Made by a program: the position numbers and the translations under genes
NCBI GenBank assembly: GCA_965660815.1
Contig: CBFIBG010000080.1
Coordinates: 1-56,080 of the forward strand
DNA from: Glaciecola sp965660815
GTDB taxonomy: Bacteria; Pseudomonadota; Gammaproteobacteria; Enterobacterales; Alteromonadaceae
DNA length: 56,080 bases
Reading direction: 5' to 3'
Part shown: piece after piece, positions 44,297 through 52,586 of the stretch
Layout of the letters: every line of letters begins with the position of its first letter
How positions within the stretch are numbered: position 1 is the first letter of the stretch
The notes under the pieces: model-generated
What the model saw: the letters and a program-made list of their open reading frames with translations, nothing else
What the model was told of the DNA's origin: nothing
Database searches by the model: none

Positions 44297-46200
44297 GTCT
44301 TATTCAATTAAAACAAGCCAGTATTTTATTTGGTCATCCGCCTCTAATTGATAATGCAGAATTTGTGTTACAGCAATCAGAGCGTGTTTGTGTTGTGGGC
44401 CGAAACGGCAGTGGAAAATCGACTTTATTGCAAGTGCTCAACGCAGATATCAAACTAGATGAGGGCCAGCGCATCGTTCCTAGTCACGTTAACATTGCTA
44501 GGCTTGCCCAAGACCCACCGAGCAACAATAATGTCACTGTTTTTGACTATGTAGCAGAGGGTTTAGAAGAAGATTCAATTACTATAAAAGCATACCATGC
44601 CCAAATTAACTTGGTGGCCAATGACAGTAGTGAAAAAGCGCTGACTGAGCTACAAAGGTTACAAGAGAAACTCGATGCCAACAATGGTTGGCAATTAGAA
44701 CAACGTATTTCAAATGTGCTTACTCAACTGTCTTTAAATGGCAATGTGCAGCTGAGTGAATTATCCGGCGGTTGGAGACGAAAAGCGGCTCTTGCAAGGG
44801 CTTTAGTCTCACAACCAGACGTATTACTACTGGATGAGCCTACTAACCACCTTGACATTGATATGGTGAAATGGCTCGAAAAAGCACTACTGAATTACCA
44901 AGGAGCGATAGTCTTCATAAGCCACGATAGAGCGTTTATTCGAAGCATGGCAACTAGAATTGTAGACATTGACAGGGGAGCTGTCACTTCTTACCCAGGC
45001 AATTACGAAAAATATCTAGAGCAAAAAGCCCATGACCTAGAGGTGCAGGAAGCTCAGCAAAAAGAGTTTGATAAAAAATTAGCTGCCGAAGAAGTGTGGA
45101 TCCGTCAAGGCATTAAAGCTCGTCGAACGAGAAATGAAGGTAGGGTTAGGGCGCTTAAAACATTACGTGAGGAATACAAAGCCCGCCGTAATAAGCAAGG
45201 AAGCGCAAAAGTCACGACTTCACAGGGCGGTCAATCAGGAAAGCGAGTATTTGAGCTAACCAATGTGAGTTATCAATACGATGACAAAGTGATCATAAAG
45301 AACCTGGATCTATTGATATCGAGGGGCGATAAATTAGCCTTAATCGGACCTAATGGGTGCGGAAAAACCACCTTAATAAAACTTCTATTAGGTCAACTGT
45401 CACCAAAACAAGGTGAGGTATATTCAGGTGTAAACTTGGATATTGCATACTTCGACCAACACAGAACCAAGTTAGATTTAGACAAACCTTTGATTGATGT
45501 CATTGCAGATGGCAAACGAGAGGTGATGATCAATGGTTCTGAAAAACACGTGATCAGCTATTTACAAGATTACTTATTTTCACCGGAAAGAGTCAACGCG
45601 CCAGTATCGACTTTATCCGGTGGTGAAAAAAACAGGCTAATGCTGGCTAAACTAATGCTCAAGCCTAGCAATTTGCTGATATTAGATGAACCAACCAACG
45701 ATCTGGATGTCGAAACGCTCGAATTACTTGAGTCGGTGTTGGTAAATTATGCAGGCACATTGCTATTGGTCAGCCACGACAGAGAGTTTATCAATAACGT
45801 CGTCACTGGCTCTTTATTTTTTGAGGGCAATGGAAAAATAAGTCAGTTTGTAGGTGGCTATGACGATGTGCAGCAGTGGTATAATGACAACACCCAAGCA
45901 CCTAATTTAGAGAAAATAAAGTCGCCGAAACCTTCAAAAGAAAAGGGTATGGGTACTAAGTCTAAGACAAAAAAGTTATCATATAAAGAGCAAAGAGAAT
46001 TAGAAGAACTTCCCAAGACGTTAGAAGAATTAGAATCGGAGATTGAGAAAATTCAGCAAACAGTAAGTGAGCCCGAATTTTTTAGTCAAGATGTCACTGT
46101 TACTCAGCCCATTATTGATGAGCTAAAAACATTGGAAGAATCATTAGAACTCGCGTTTATTCGCTGGGAAGAATTAGAAACATTAAAGAACAATCTTTAG
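44293..46200 (+). CDS. uup: ABC-F ATPase Uup
   Basis: A 635-aa soluble protein with two ABC cassettes: Walker A GRNGSGKST and GPNGCGKTT, signatures LSGGWRRKAALARAL and LSGGEKNRLMLAKLM, Walker B VLLLDEPTNHLD and LLILDEPTNDLD. The inter-domain linker WIRQGIKARRTRNEGRVRALKTLREEYKARR is specific to Uup. A C-terminal coiled coil (from about residue 560, KKLSYKEQRELEELPKTLEELESEIEKIQ) binds branched DNA or ribosomes. Known mutants affect transposon excision and ribosome-related functions. It is coupled to the glutaredoxin-like gene by ATGA. Confidence 0.95.
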   Translation: MSLIQLKQASILFGHPPLIDNAEFVLQQSERVCVVGRNGSGKSTLLQVLNADIKLDEGQRIVPSHVNIARLAQDPPSNNNVTVFDYVAEGLEEDSITIKAYHAQINLVANDSSEKALTELQRLQEKLDANNGWQLEQRISNVLTQLSLNGNVQLSELSGGWRRKAALARALVSQPDVLLLDEPTNHLDIDMVKWLEKALLNYQGAIVFISHDRAFIRSMATRIVDIDRGAVTSYPGNYEKYLEQKAHDLEVQEAQQKEFDKKLAAEEVWIRQGIKARRTRNEGRVRALKTLREEYKARRNKQGSAKVTTSQGGQSGKRVFELTNVSYQYDDKVIIKNLDLLISRGDKLALIGPNGCGKTTLIKLLLGQLSPKQGEVYSGVNLDIAYFDQHRTKLDLDKPLIDVIADGKREVMINGSEKHVISYLQDYLFSPERVNAPVSTLSGGEKNRLMLAKLMLKPSNLLILDEPTNDLDVETLELLESVLVNYAGTLLLVSHDREFINNVVTGSLFFEGNGKISQFVGGYDDVQQWYNDNTQAPNLEKIKSPKPSKEKGMGTKSKTKKLSYKEQRELEELPKTLEELESEIEKIQQTVSEPEFFSQDVTVTQPIIDELKTLEESLELAFIRWEELETLKNNL

Positions 46201-46213
46201 TACAGGAAATTTC

Positions 46214-47890
46214 ATGAAATTGAATCGCATAACAAATTTGTTAATGCTTAGCTGTTTATCTGCGGGGGCACAGGCGGCCTCTTATGAAGTAGTAGAGTTA
46301 CCGACACAAGATCTTTCAATTAACCAGTTTTCAGAATCAATCGACAACACTGGCCTGATGCTAGTTACAGCAAGTCGCCCGTTCAATCCTCCCATTGATT
46401 TTTCCCTAATCGACTTATCATTGTTTAATCTTTCTGACCCCGATGCAGCACAGCAGGGTAACTTAAACACAAACGACTACACTATTTTAACCAACTACAT
46501 TTACAGTGAATCGCTACGCACTGGTCCTACAACGAACATGTTTGACCAAAAATTAGCAACTGATATTGCGTTTAGTTCCGATGTAACAGAAGCCAATTAT
46601 GTATCTGGATTTGATACTTTTTCAGAGCAACTTGACAGCTTTAGTTTTGCTCAGGAAATGCAAATAGGGGATTCTGTTAATGGCACTCATATTGTCGGAG
46701 CAATGGAAGGTCCTTACCAATTGGTGTCTTATACCAATGAAAATCAAGAAGACGTAACTTATAATATTAGCCCATTTGCGCGTCGTGCTTTTGTTCAAGT
46801 TGGGGAAAATGTGACGGAGTTATTGCCTGAAATTACCTTAGCAGGAGGATACAGCAGAGCTTACAGCATCAATCAAGGGCTTATGGTGGCAGGTGTTACT
46901 GGCACTGCGTACACTGAAAGTCTTCAAACCGCAATTGATACGTGTTTTGACGATGAACAGCGTATCGACGAACCAGTAGAAGCCTGTCTGTATAGAGTGC
47001 ATAACTTGGCAAACAACGGGTTTGTTTCAAACACTCAAAGAAGGGCAGCGGTATGGCAAGTTGATGCTAACGGAGAATTAATTGACAAAGTGGTATACGA
47101 CCTTGCGTTTGAACCTACTGAAGAAGACACCGGTACTTACATTAGTCAAGCGACTGATATTAACGATGCTGGAGTGGCCGTTGGCTCAAGTAGTGTCCCT
47201 ATCAGCACGGTCTTTACCGACGCAGCGACTATTTTCGAAAATGGTGAAGTTACACGCATAATTGAAGGGGATGACTTTTTACCGAACCTAGCAACAGGTA
47301 TCAATAATAATGACATTATCGTCGGATATAGAGGCGAGCGTATAAATGGTATCACCCGAACAAAAATGTTTGTATTTAATCGAACGACTGATGATCTAGT
47401 ATTCCCTGCCGGTTTTTTCGTAAGTTCATCTACTATCCCCCGTGCAATTAATAATAATAACTTAGTGGTTGGTGAAGCTGAGGTAGAATCCACCCCTGGA
47501 ACCAGAAGAAGAAATGGCTTCCTATATGACATAGATGCCAATATTTTTACCAACTTGAATGACTTACTCCCGTGTGATAGCCCGTATAGTATTGTGGGTG
47601 CAAACGATATAAACGACAACGACGAAATAATTGCAGATGCGGTGCTACAACGCCCCGCCAGAGGAGTGGATGGAGATATTCTACTGAATGCAGATTCTGA
47701 ACAAGTGTTAATCGATACTGTCGTTGCTGTGAAACTTTCACCAACAGGTCAAGAGCCATCCGACTGCGGTCTAACGGACCAAGAAATCAGTGAATTTGAA
47801 AGGCAAGGGGCAAGCCTATCTTTTATGGCGCAGTTAGGCTTATTAGGGTTGGTTATTATACGCTTGTTTAAAAATACCAAACGGATTTAA
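46214..47890 (+). CDS. DUF3466 family exported protein
   Basis: A 558-aa protein. The signal peptide is MKLNRITNLLMLSCLSAGAQAA. The body has repeated short beta units with phrases such as ATDINDAGVAVGSS, ATGINNNDIIVGYRG and ANDINDNDEIIADA, typical of a propeller-like repeat. The C-terminus has a GASLSFMAQLGLLGLVIIRLFKNTKR segment: a short turn, a hydrophobic helix and basic residues, like a sorting or anchor signal. DUF3466 genes commonly follow uup in Vibrio and Shewanella, as here. Function is unknown. A terminator follows 41 nt downstream. Confidence 0.87.
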   Translation: MKLNRITNLLMLSCLSAGAQAASYEVVELPTQDLSINQFSESIDNTGLMLVTASRPFNPPIDFSLIDLSLFNLSDPDAAQQGNLNTNDYTILTNYIYSESLRTGPTTNMFDQKLATDIAFSSDVTEANYVSGFDTFSEQLDSFSFAQEMQIGDSVNGTHIVGAMEGPYQLVSYTNENQEDVTYNISPFARRAFVQVGENVTELLPEITLAGGYSRAYSINQGLMVAGVTGTAYTESLQTAIDTCFDDEQRIDEPVEACLYRVHNLANNGFVSNTQRRAAVWQVDANGELIDKVVYDLAFEPTEEDTGTYISQATDINDAGVAVGSSSVPISTVFTDAATIFENGEVTRIIEGDDFLPNLATGINNNDIIVGYRGERINGITRTKMFVFNRTTDDLVFPAGFFVSSSTIPRAINNNNLVVGEAEVESTPGTRRRNGFLYDIDANIFTNLNDLLPCDSPYSIVGANDINDNDEIIADAVLQRPARGVDGDILLNADSEQVLIDTVVAVKLSPTGQEPSDCGLTDQEISEFERQGASLSFMAQLGLLGLVIIRLFKNTKRI

Positions 47891-48239
47891 TGCATTCGAT
47901 ATTTTTTTAGGATATTTATCCTACTCGCCTGAAAGCCATTACTACAGTGGCTTTCATACTTTTTAGATTAAAAAAATATCAAAATTGTCATTTTTAGTCG
48001 ATTTTTTTACATTAAAAACCTTTCATATTTATCAGTAAGTTAACAAATGTTCACGATATTTTTACATTTTTCTTATTGAACTCTAAAGTGTTGAGGTGTA
48101 AAAAGTAAGAGTAGCGGTTAGTTGTACCTAAATTAAAGTAACGAATTAGTGACATAACTAAATTGCATTAGCGTATCAGCTAAACATGAATTTTGTGCGA
48201 TTTAAGCGCTACTCTCAACTACTTAAAGAGAGGCTATTA
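47891..48239. other. Intergenic region upstream of rmf
   Basis: 349 nt without a gene. The first 75 nt hold the DUF3466 terminator. The rest is very AT-rich and should contain the growth-phase-controlled rmf promoter. No unambiguous -10/-35 pair was picked out by eye. Confidence 0.6.
47931..47965 (+). terminator. Rho-independent terminator after DUF3466
   Basis: An 8-bp stem GAAAGCCA / TGGCTTTC with a 9-nt loop, followed by ATACTTTTT. It ends the pyrD-rlmL-grx-uup-DUF3466 run. Confidence 0.75.
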
Positions 48240-48416
48240 ATGAAAAGACAAAAAAGAGATAAACTTTCCAGAGCTCATGCCAAAGGTTATCAAGCTGGCA
48301 TTACGGGTCGTTCTAAAGAAAATTGTCCATTTCAAACATCAGACGCAAGGTCTTATTGGCTAGGCGGTTGGCGCGAAGCCACGGGTGACAGGCAACTAGG
48401 TTTAAATAGCAGATAG
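48240..48416 (+). CDS. rmf: Ribosome modulation factor RMF
   Basis: A 58-aa basic protein that dimerises 70S ribosomes into inactive 100S particles in stationary phase. The sequence MKRQKRDKLSRAHAKGYQAG, then ITGRSKENCPFQ, then YWLGGWREA closely follows E. coli RMF (55 aa). AGAGG lies upstream of the ATG at 48240. An upstream in-frame ATG at 48186 would add 18 residues without homology and is not used. It converges on fabA with a shared terminator, as in many gammaproteobacteria. Confidence 0.96.
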   Translation: MKRQKRDKLSRAHAKGYQAGITGRSKENCPFQTSDARSYWLGGWREATGDRQLGLNSR

Positions 48417-48431
48417 GGAACAAATTTTGGC

Positions 48432-48467
48432 AAACCCCCGCAAGGTACTTCATTTGTCGGGGGTTTT
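48432..48467. terminator. Terminator between rmf and fabA
   Basis: A 9-bp stem AAACCCCCG (48432-48440) / CGGGGGTTT (48458-48466) with a 17-nt loop and T runs on the + strand. It lies between the convergent rmf and fabA ends. Termination should be strongest for rmf. Confidence 0.85.
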
Positions 48468-48478
48468 CTTTTGGAATA

Positions 48479-48997
48479 TTAAAACGCAGAGGTATCTTGA
48501 AATAGCCCAACTTTGAGGTCTTTGGCTGTATAAATCACTCTCCCATCCACAGCAACGGAACCGTCAGCCATTCCCATGAATAACTTGCGCTTGATGACGC
48601 GTTTAAAGTCAATTCTGTAAGTCACTTTTTTAGCTGTAGGTAAAATTTGTCCAGTAAACTTAACTTCACCGACCCCAAGAGCTCTGCCTTTGCCTGGGCC
48701 ACCACACCATCCTAAAAAGAACCCTACAAGTTGCCACATTGCATCAAGGCCTAGACAACCAGGCATAACAGGGTCGCCCGGAAAGTGACAGGAAAAGAAC
48801 CATAGATTAGGATCGATATCTAATTCTGCTTCTATGTAACCTTTATCGAACTCGCCGCCTTCATCAGTGATGGTCGTAATTCTATCCATCATGAGCATAT
48901 TCGGCGCAGGTAATTGGCTATTACCAGGACCAAAGAGTTCTCCTCTGCTACAGGCTAAAAGTTCTTCTCGCGTATAACTATTTTGATCTAAAGTCAT
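48479..48997 (-). CDS. fabA: 3-hydroxydecanoyl-ACP dehydratase/isomerase FabA
   Basis: A 172-aa cytoplasmic enzyme that dehydrates 3-hydroxydecanoyl-ACP and isomerises trans-2 to cis-3-decenoyl-ACP, the branch point for unsaturated fatty acids. The active-site His71 is in SCHFPGDPVMPG and Asp85 in CLGLDAMWQL, both at the E. coli positions. The start at 48997 (MTLDQNSYTREELL) gives exactly the E. coli length; in-frame ATGs at 49015 and 49060 extend into the promoter and are not used. A FabR-type operator overlaps its promoter. Confidence 0.97.
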   Translation of the reverse strand: MTLDQNSYTREELLACSRGELFGPGNSQLPAPNMLMMDRITTITDEGGEFDKGYIEAELDIDPNLWFFSCHFPGDPVMPGCLGLDAMWQLVGFFLGWCGGPGKGRALGVGEVKFTGQILPTAKKVTYRIDFKRVIKRKLFMGMADGSVAVDGRVIYTAKDLKVGLFQDTSAF

Positions 48998-49031
48998 TAT
49001 GTAATTATTCTTCATTAATATAAAAGTGCGT

Positions 49032-49060
49032 AATTTAGCGAACACTTGTACGCTTAACAA
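49032..49060 (-). promoter_or_regulatory. fabA promoter
   Basis: Read on the minus strand: -35 TTGTTA (49060-49055), an exact 17-nt spacer, and -10 TAAATT (49037-49032). Transcription would start near 49025, giving a leader of under 30 nt before the chosen fabA ATG. The spacer is occupied by the FabR-like operator. Confidence 0.7.
49037..49054 (-). promoter_or_regulatory. FabR-type operator in the fabA promoter
   Basis: The 18-bp imperfect palindrome AGCGTACAAGTGTTCGCT (minus strand) has the form AGCG(A/T)ACAnnTGTnCGCT. This matches the operator I recall for the TetR-family repressor FabR, which adjusts fabA/fabB to the saturated/unsaturated acyl supply. It fills the spacer between -35 and -10, so binding would block RNA polymerase. 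The recall of the consensus is from memory; the palindrome is directly visible. Confidence 0.75.
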
Positions 49061-49232
49061 CTCTGAACAGTAAAAAATTGCTTAAATCGGCATATTATTT
49101 AGAATTATTTCGTTGAAAACGTAAAAATCTTAATTTATTGACTAAGCGTAGATTAAGATATCGGATTTATGATACTGTCTTAAGCAAATATTACGTCACT
49201 CGTTTCACAAACAGTCTTGTTTATGTAGTGTT

Positions 49233-49263
49233 ATCAGTATTACTGATGAACCTTAGCTAGGTT
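49233..49263. promoter_or_regulatory. Paired palindromes upstream of the RHH-like gene
   Basis: ATCAGT-ATT-ACTGAT (49233-49247) is a perfect 6-bp inverted repeat. Immediately next is AACCTTAGCTAGGTT (49249-49263), a near-perfect palindrome around TAGCTA. They lie 52-82 nt upstream of a gene for a probable ribbon-helix-helix protein, a family that often binds such sites in its own promoter. An operator role is inference. Confidence 0.4.
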
Positions 49264-49314
49264 TTATCCAATTATGAATAAGATTTACAAGTAAATAACT
49301 TGCTCGCAATCAAA

Positions 49315-49605
49315 ATGAAAAATAAAAAATTAATAGCGAACGCTGAAAAACAAAAGAGATTTAGAGAAAAGCAGAAGGCATTAGGCAAAAAAATGGTGAG
49401 AGGTTATATCACCAAAGAGGCCTTCGAAAACTACCAAGAAATTGCAGAAAAAACCAATTGGACCGACAGCGATATTATCTCAAATTCGTTACGCATAACC
49501 TACGCAGCCTACAAAAATGGTCAAATAAGATTCTTGAACAAATGGCTTCAAGAGTTTGACAGAAAAAACAAACGCAATGTGGATGTCAAAAAAAATAGCG
49601 ATTAA
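49315..49605 (+). CDS. Small basic protein, probable ribbon-helix-helix regulator
   Basis: A 96-aa basic protein. The N-terminus KNKKLIANAEKQKRFREKQKALGKK is followed by MVRGYITKEAFENYQEIAEKTNWTDSDIISNSLRITYAAYK, with a possible beta strand (MVRGYIT) then two helices, the layout of ribbon-helix-helix (MetJ/Arc) DNA-binding proteins. The start at 49315 is the first ATG; the frame also extends to a TTG at 49300. No clear Shine-Dalgarno is visible. It ends 6 nt from the convergent photolyase-like pseudogene. The fold assignment is by pattern only; it could regulate itself or neighbours through the palindromes upstream. Confidence 0.6.
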   Translation: MKNKKLIANAEKQKRFREKQKALGKKMVRGYITKEAFENYQEIAEKTNWTDSDIISNSLRITYAAYKNGQIRFLNKWLQEFDRKNKRNVDVKKNSD

Positions 49606-49611
49606 ATGCTA

Positions 49612-51114
49612 TTAACTCATCCGTCTTGCGTTAGGCACAATGTGTTTAGACAGTATCCTTTGCGCCTCAATAGTAACGTCTTGACGTTTTTGAAAACTCC
49701 ATAGCCTGTCTCTGGCCAGCTTGGCCCGTTCTGTTACGTCAACAATGGGTGCGCAATAGTCCCTATGCAAGTCGAAATCAATCAATTGAGCTTCAATAGG
49801 AGGCATTAAATGCACTTGATGAATATACTCACTTGGCACTTTTGATAATTCTGGCAACCATTTTTTAATAAATTCACCATCAGGATCTTTTTCTTCTGAT
49901 TGTTTGATAGGGTTGTATATGCGAATTGTATTGGTGCCAGTAATTCCGGCCTGCATCTGAAATTGCGGGTAATGAATACCAGGTTCAAAATCCAAAAACT
50001 GTCTTCCTAGATGGGTGACTCCGCGTTTCCAATCAATGTTTAAGTGATGACACAAAAAACTGACCAACATCGCACGCATTCTAAAGTTCAAATACCCAGT
50101 TTTTGCCACTGCACGCATACTGGCATCAATTATCGGGATACCCGTTCGCCCGTTTTTCCAAGCGTCTTATAAAAACTTGCTTTCAGGACCAGTATCATAG
50201 GGAAATTTCCCGTATGCGCGATTGACAGGTCGATACTCGATCATGTGCTCGCTTTCAAACTTCTGAATGAAATGGCAGTGCCAATTTAGGCGCGAGCAAA
50301 GAGCCTCTACAGAACGCTTCCAACCCTCTTTGTTCGAGTTTTGTCGAGCTATTTTGTACATTTGCTTGATGCTTATATTTCCCCAAGCAAGATAGGGAGA
50401 AAGTCTAGAACATGTTTGCCTTGAACGTTCAGGTTTACCAATATTGCCAAAGTAATGTCGGCCTCTTTCTTTGAAAAAATCGTGCAGAGTATACCATGCA
50501 AGCGTTTCTCCACCTTTTTGAAAATGTTTGTCGTGTAATCTCCAAGAATTGGGAAGCTCAGCAATTCGGGTCGTGTGTGGCAATTTCTCTAGGTGTTCGT
50601 GACTTAGTTGTAGGTCAGGCAATTTTTCAATGTCAGGATCTTGTGTATCGCTAATAATCCGATTATTCCAGTGCTTTCTCCAATTTATTCGGTTGCGCAA
50701 AGGTCTTTTTACCGCATTAGATGCGCTTTCTTGCCAAGTAATGTTGTACCGTCGACAGACTGCTTGTACATTTTTATCTCGCTTATAGCTGTCGAGCAAT
50801 CCAACTTCTTGATGACTGAAGATATGAGTTAATCCAAGAAAAGCAAGTTGTTCAAACCATTGCTCACTTGATTCTTGTACCAGAACAACACCGCATTTAA
50901 TGTGAGCAAGTTGTTGATTAATATCCTGTAAAGACTGCACTATAAATCGCCAGTGCCTAATATCCATATGGTCGTTTTTCAGCATAAAGGGTTCGATAAG
51001 GTAGGCTAACACTATGGGTTGCCCTAGATTAATGGCATTGCATAGAGGCTCATGGTCGCGTAAACGCAAGTCTCGCTTAAACCAAACAACGCTAAAGTTC
51101 TGATACTGTTTCAT
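49612..51114 (-). pseudogene. Photolyase/cryptochrome-family FAD protein interrupted by an in-frame TAA
   Basis: One 501-codon frame is broken by TAA at 50167-50169 with no frameshift. The N-part (315 aa) has the photolyase start VVWFKRDLRLRDHEPL and a Rossmann antenna-binding domain, then RLSPYLAWGNISIKQ of the FAD domain. The C-part resumes in the same frame with DAWKNGRTGIPIIDASMRAVAKTG, LNFRMRAML and GIHYPQFQMQAG, the core of FAD binding. Translation up to the stop would lose essential FAD-site helices. The sequence differs from the three intact paralogues beside it and appears to be a separate lineage of about 500 aa. It lies 36 nt after cryDASH, in the same operon. A sequencing error or readthrough are alternatives. 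Confidence 0.85.
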
Positions 51115-51150
51115 TTCAACTACAGGCTATGGCAATTATCGTTAATCTCA

Positions 51151-52464
51151 TTATTTCAAATAATGGTCGATAAAACGGTGTTTGGGGTCATAAATGTCAG
51201 TTTGTTTTTCCAAATTGAATTGTCGGTGTCCTCTTGGATCTGACCCAACGCCAGCAAGATATTGCCAGTTGCCGTAATTACTAGCAACATCAAAATCAAC
51301 CAGCATCTGTTCGAAATAACTGGCTCCCCATCTCCAATCAAGGCCAAGTTCATGCACGAAACAGCTTGCCACTAGTTGTCTTCCTCTATTCGACATAAAT
51401 CCGGTCTGGGCAATTTGCTTCATACACGCATCAACAATCTCGTAGCCTGTGTTACCTTGTATCCAACTTTTAAATTTGTTCTCGTCGTGCTTCGTGTCTG
51501 GCGATTTGTTTTGTATCCCTGCAAATTTAAAAAAATCTTTTTTGTGTTTTGCCAACTGCAAATGGAAAAACTCCCTCCACAAAAGTTCAAAAAACAACCA
51601 GTAAGTAGAATCATTTTTTACTCGGTTTTGTTCATACTCTTTGAGTTGTTCATATATCTGAGCAGGGCTTATGCATCCGCTCGCTAGGAAGGCAGAGAAT
51701 CGACTTGAAAAGTCCCATCCATCCAGTCCGTTTCGAGTCTCTTTGTACTGGGCGATATTATCTGTTTGGTAAAAATAATGGTTAAGTCTTTTCAATGCTT
51801 CTGACTCACCGCCTGTATAACCATTATCGGTAAAATGAGAGTTGGGGGCATATACTTCAATGTCTTGCGGCATATCCAATACTTCGGGCATACTCAACTT
51901 GCTGTCTGCTATGGAATATTTAACGGTTTCCCTTACATTTAGATTTTTTTCGACTTTTCTTCTAAAAGGTGAAAAGACATTAGGCATGTCTTTAATCTCA
52001 AAAGGCAGTGAATAAAGCAGATAATTGCTCTGTCCTTCGATGAAACGGACGTCGGGTAACTGGTTTTTTATAAATTCTATTTGTTGCTGTTCGTAAACAC
52101 CATAATGCAGCTCATAGCTTATTACCTTTGGATTGATTTTTGTTAACACGTTAAGCGCATCTTCATAGCCATCAATTTTAATATATATAGGCCGCAGGTG
52201 GAGTGCTATGGCCGTCTCCTGAAACTCTAAAAGAGCCTGCTCTAAAAACTTAAAACGATGTTCGCCTAAATGAACATGGCCAAAAACGTAATCAGATAAC
52301 CATCGTTTCTCAAAGCAATAAAGGACGTAAACCTCATCACACTCGAAACATAATTTTAATAATGCTTCGTTATCAGCCAGTCTTAGGTCATGACGTAACA
52401 CATGCACACCGACTGTTTTTTCCTTCTTGCCATTACACGTTTGGTTTTGATTAATCTCAGACAT
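51151..52464 (-). CDS. DASH-family cryptochrome
   Basis: A 437-aa flavoprotein of the Cry-DASH group; family members repair cyclobutane dimers in single-stranded DNA and may also sense blue light. The N-terminal domain begins VGVHVLRHDLRLADNEALL. The FAD domain has FSSRFSAFLASGCISPAQIYEQL, WLFFELLWREFFHLQ and GNTGYEIVDACMKQIAQTGFMSNRGRQ. The DASH signature NYGNWQYLAGVGSDPRGHRQFNLEKQ is intact. AAGGCA lies 5 nt before the ATG. It is the first gene of the leftward unit, divergent from the CPD photolyase across 122 nt that must hold both promoters. Confidence 0.93.
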   Translation of the reverse strand: MSEINQNQTCNGKKEKTVGVHVLRHDLRLADNEALLKLCFECDEVYVLYCFEKRWLSDYVFGHVHLGEHRFKFLEQALLEFQETAIALHLRPIYIKIDGYEDALNVLTKINPKVISYELHYGVYEQQQIEFIKNQLPDVRFIEGQSNYLLYSLPFEIKDMPNVFSPFRRKVEKNLNVRETVKYSIADSKLSMPEVLDMPQDIEVYAPNSHFTDNGYTGGESEALKRLNHYFYQTDNIAQYKETRNGLDGWDFSSRFSAFLASGCISPAQIYEQLKEYEQNRVKNDSTYWLFFELLWREFFHLQLAKHKKDFFKFAGIQNKSPDTKHDENKFKSWIQGNTGYEIVDACMKQIAQTGFMSNRGRQLVASCFVHELGLDWRWGASYFEQMLVDFDVASNYGNWQYLAGVGSDPRGHRQFNLEKQTDIYDPKHRFIDHYLK

Positions 52465-52503
52465 ACTTTGCCTTGTTTATTTCCTTGAAATATAGCTCTA
52501 TAC

Positions 52504-52517
52504 GTTGAGCATTCAAC
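52504..52517. promoter_or_regulatory. Inverted repeat in the divergent photolyase promoter region
   Basis: GTTGA-GCAT-TCAAC, a 5-bp perfect inverted repeat with a 4-nt spacer, lies within the 122-nt divergent region between cryDASH and the CPD photolyase gene. It is about 40 nt from the cryDASH ATG and 70 nt from the photolyase ATG. TATAAA at 52525-52530 could be part of a rightward -10. An operator function is inference. Confidence 0.35.
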
Positions 52518-52586
52518 ACCGATCTATAAAGGCAGATATAAAGTAGAAAGACCAACAATTTAGCTTTACAACGAAGAGAATACGCA

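Larger units (their letters stand above)
48998..49314. other. Divergent regulatory region between fabA and the RHH-like gene
   Basis: 317 nt without a gene. It holds the fabA promoter and operator at one end. At the other are two palindromes, at 49233-49247 and 49249-49263, upstream of the RHH-like gene. The remainder is AT-rich with no further structure seen. Confidence 0.65.

Noticed and set aside
49612..51114. Two separate genes, or a frameshifted gene, at the broken photolyase
   Set aside because: The C-part's first ATG lies inside a conserved motif, and the 16 codons between the TAA and that ATG are conserved coding sequence in the same frame; a single nonsense codon explains everything.
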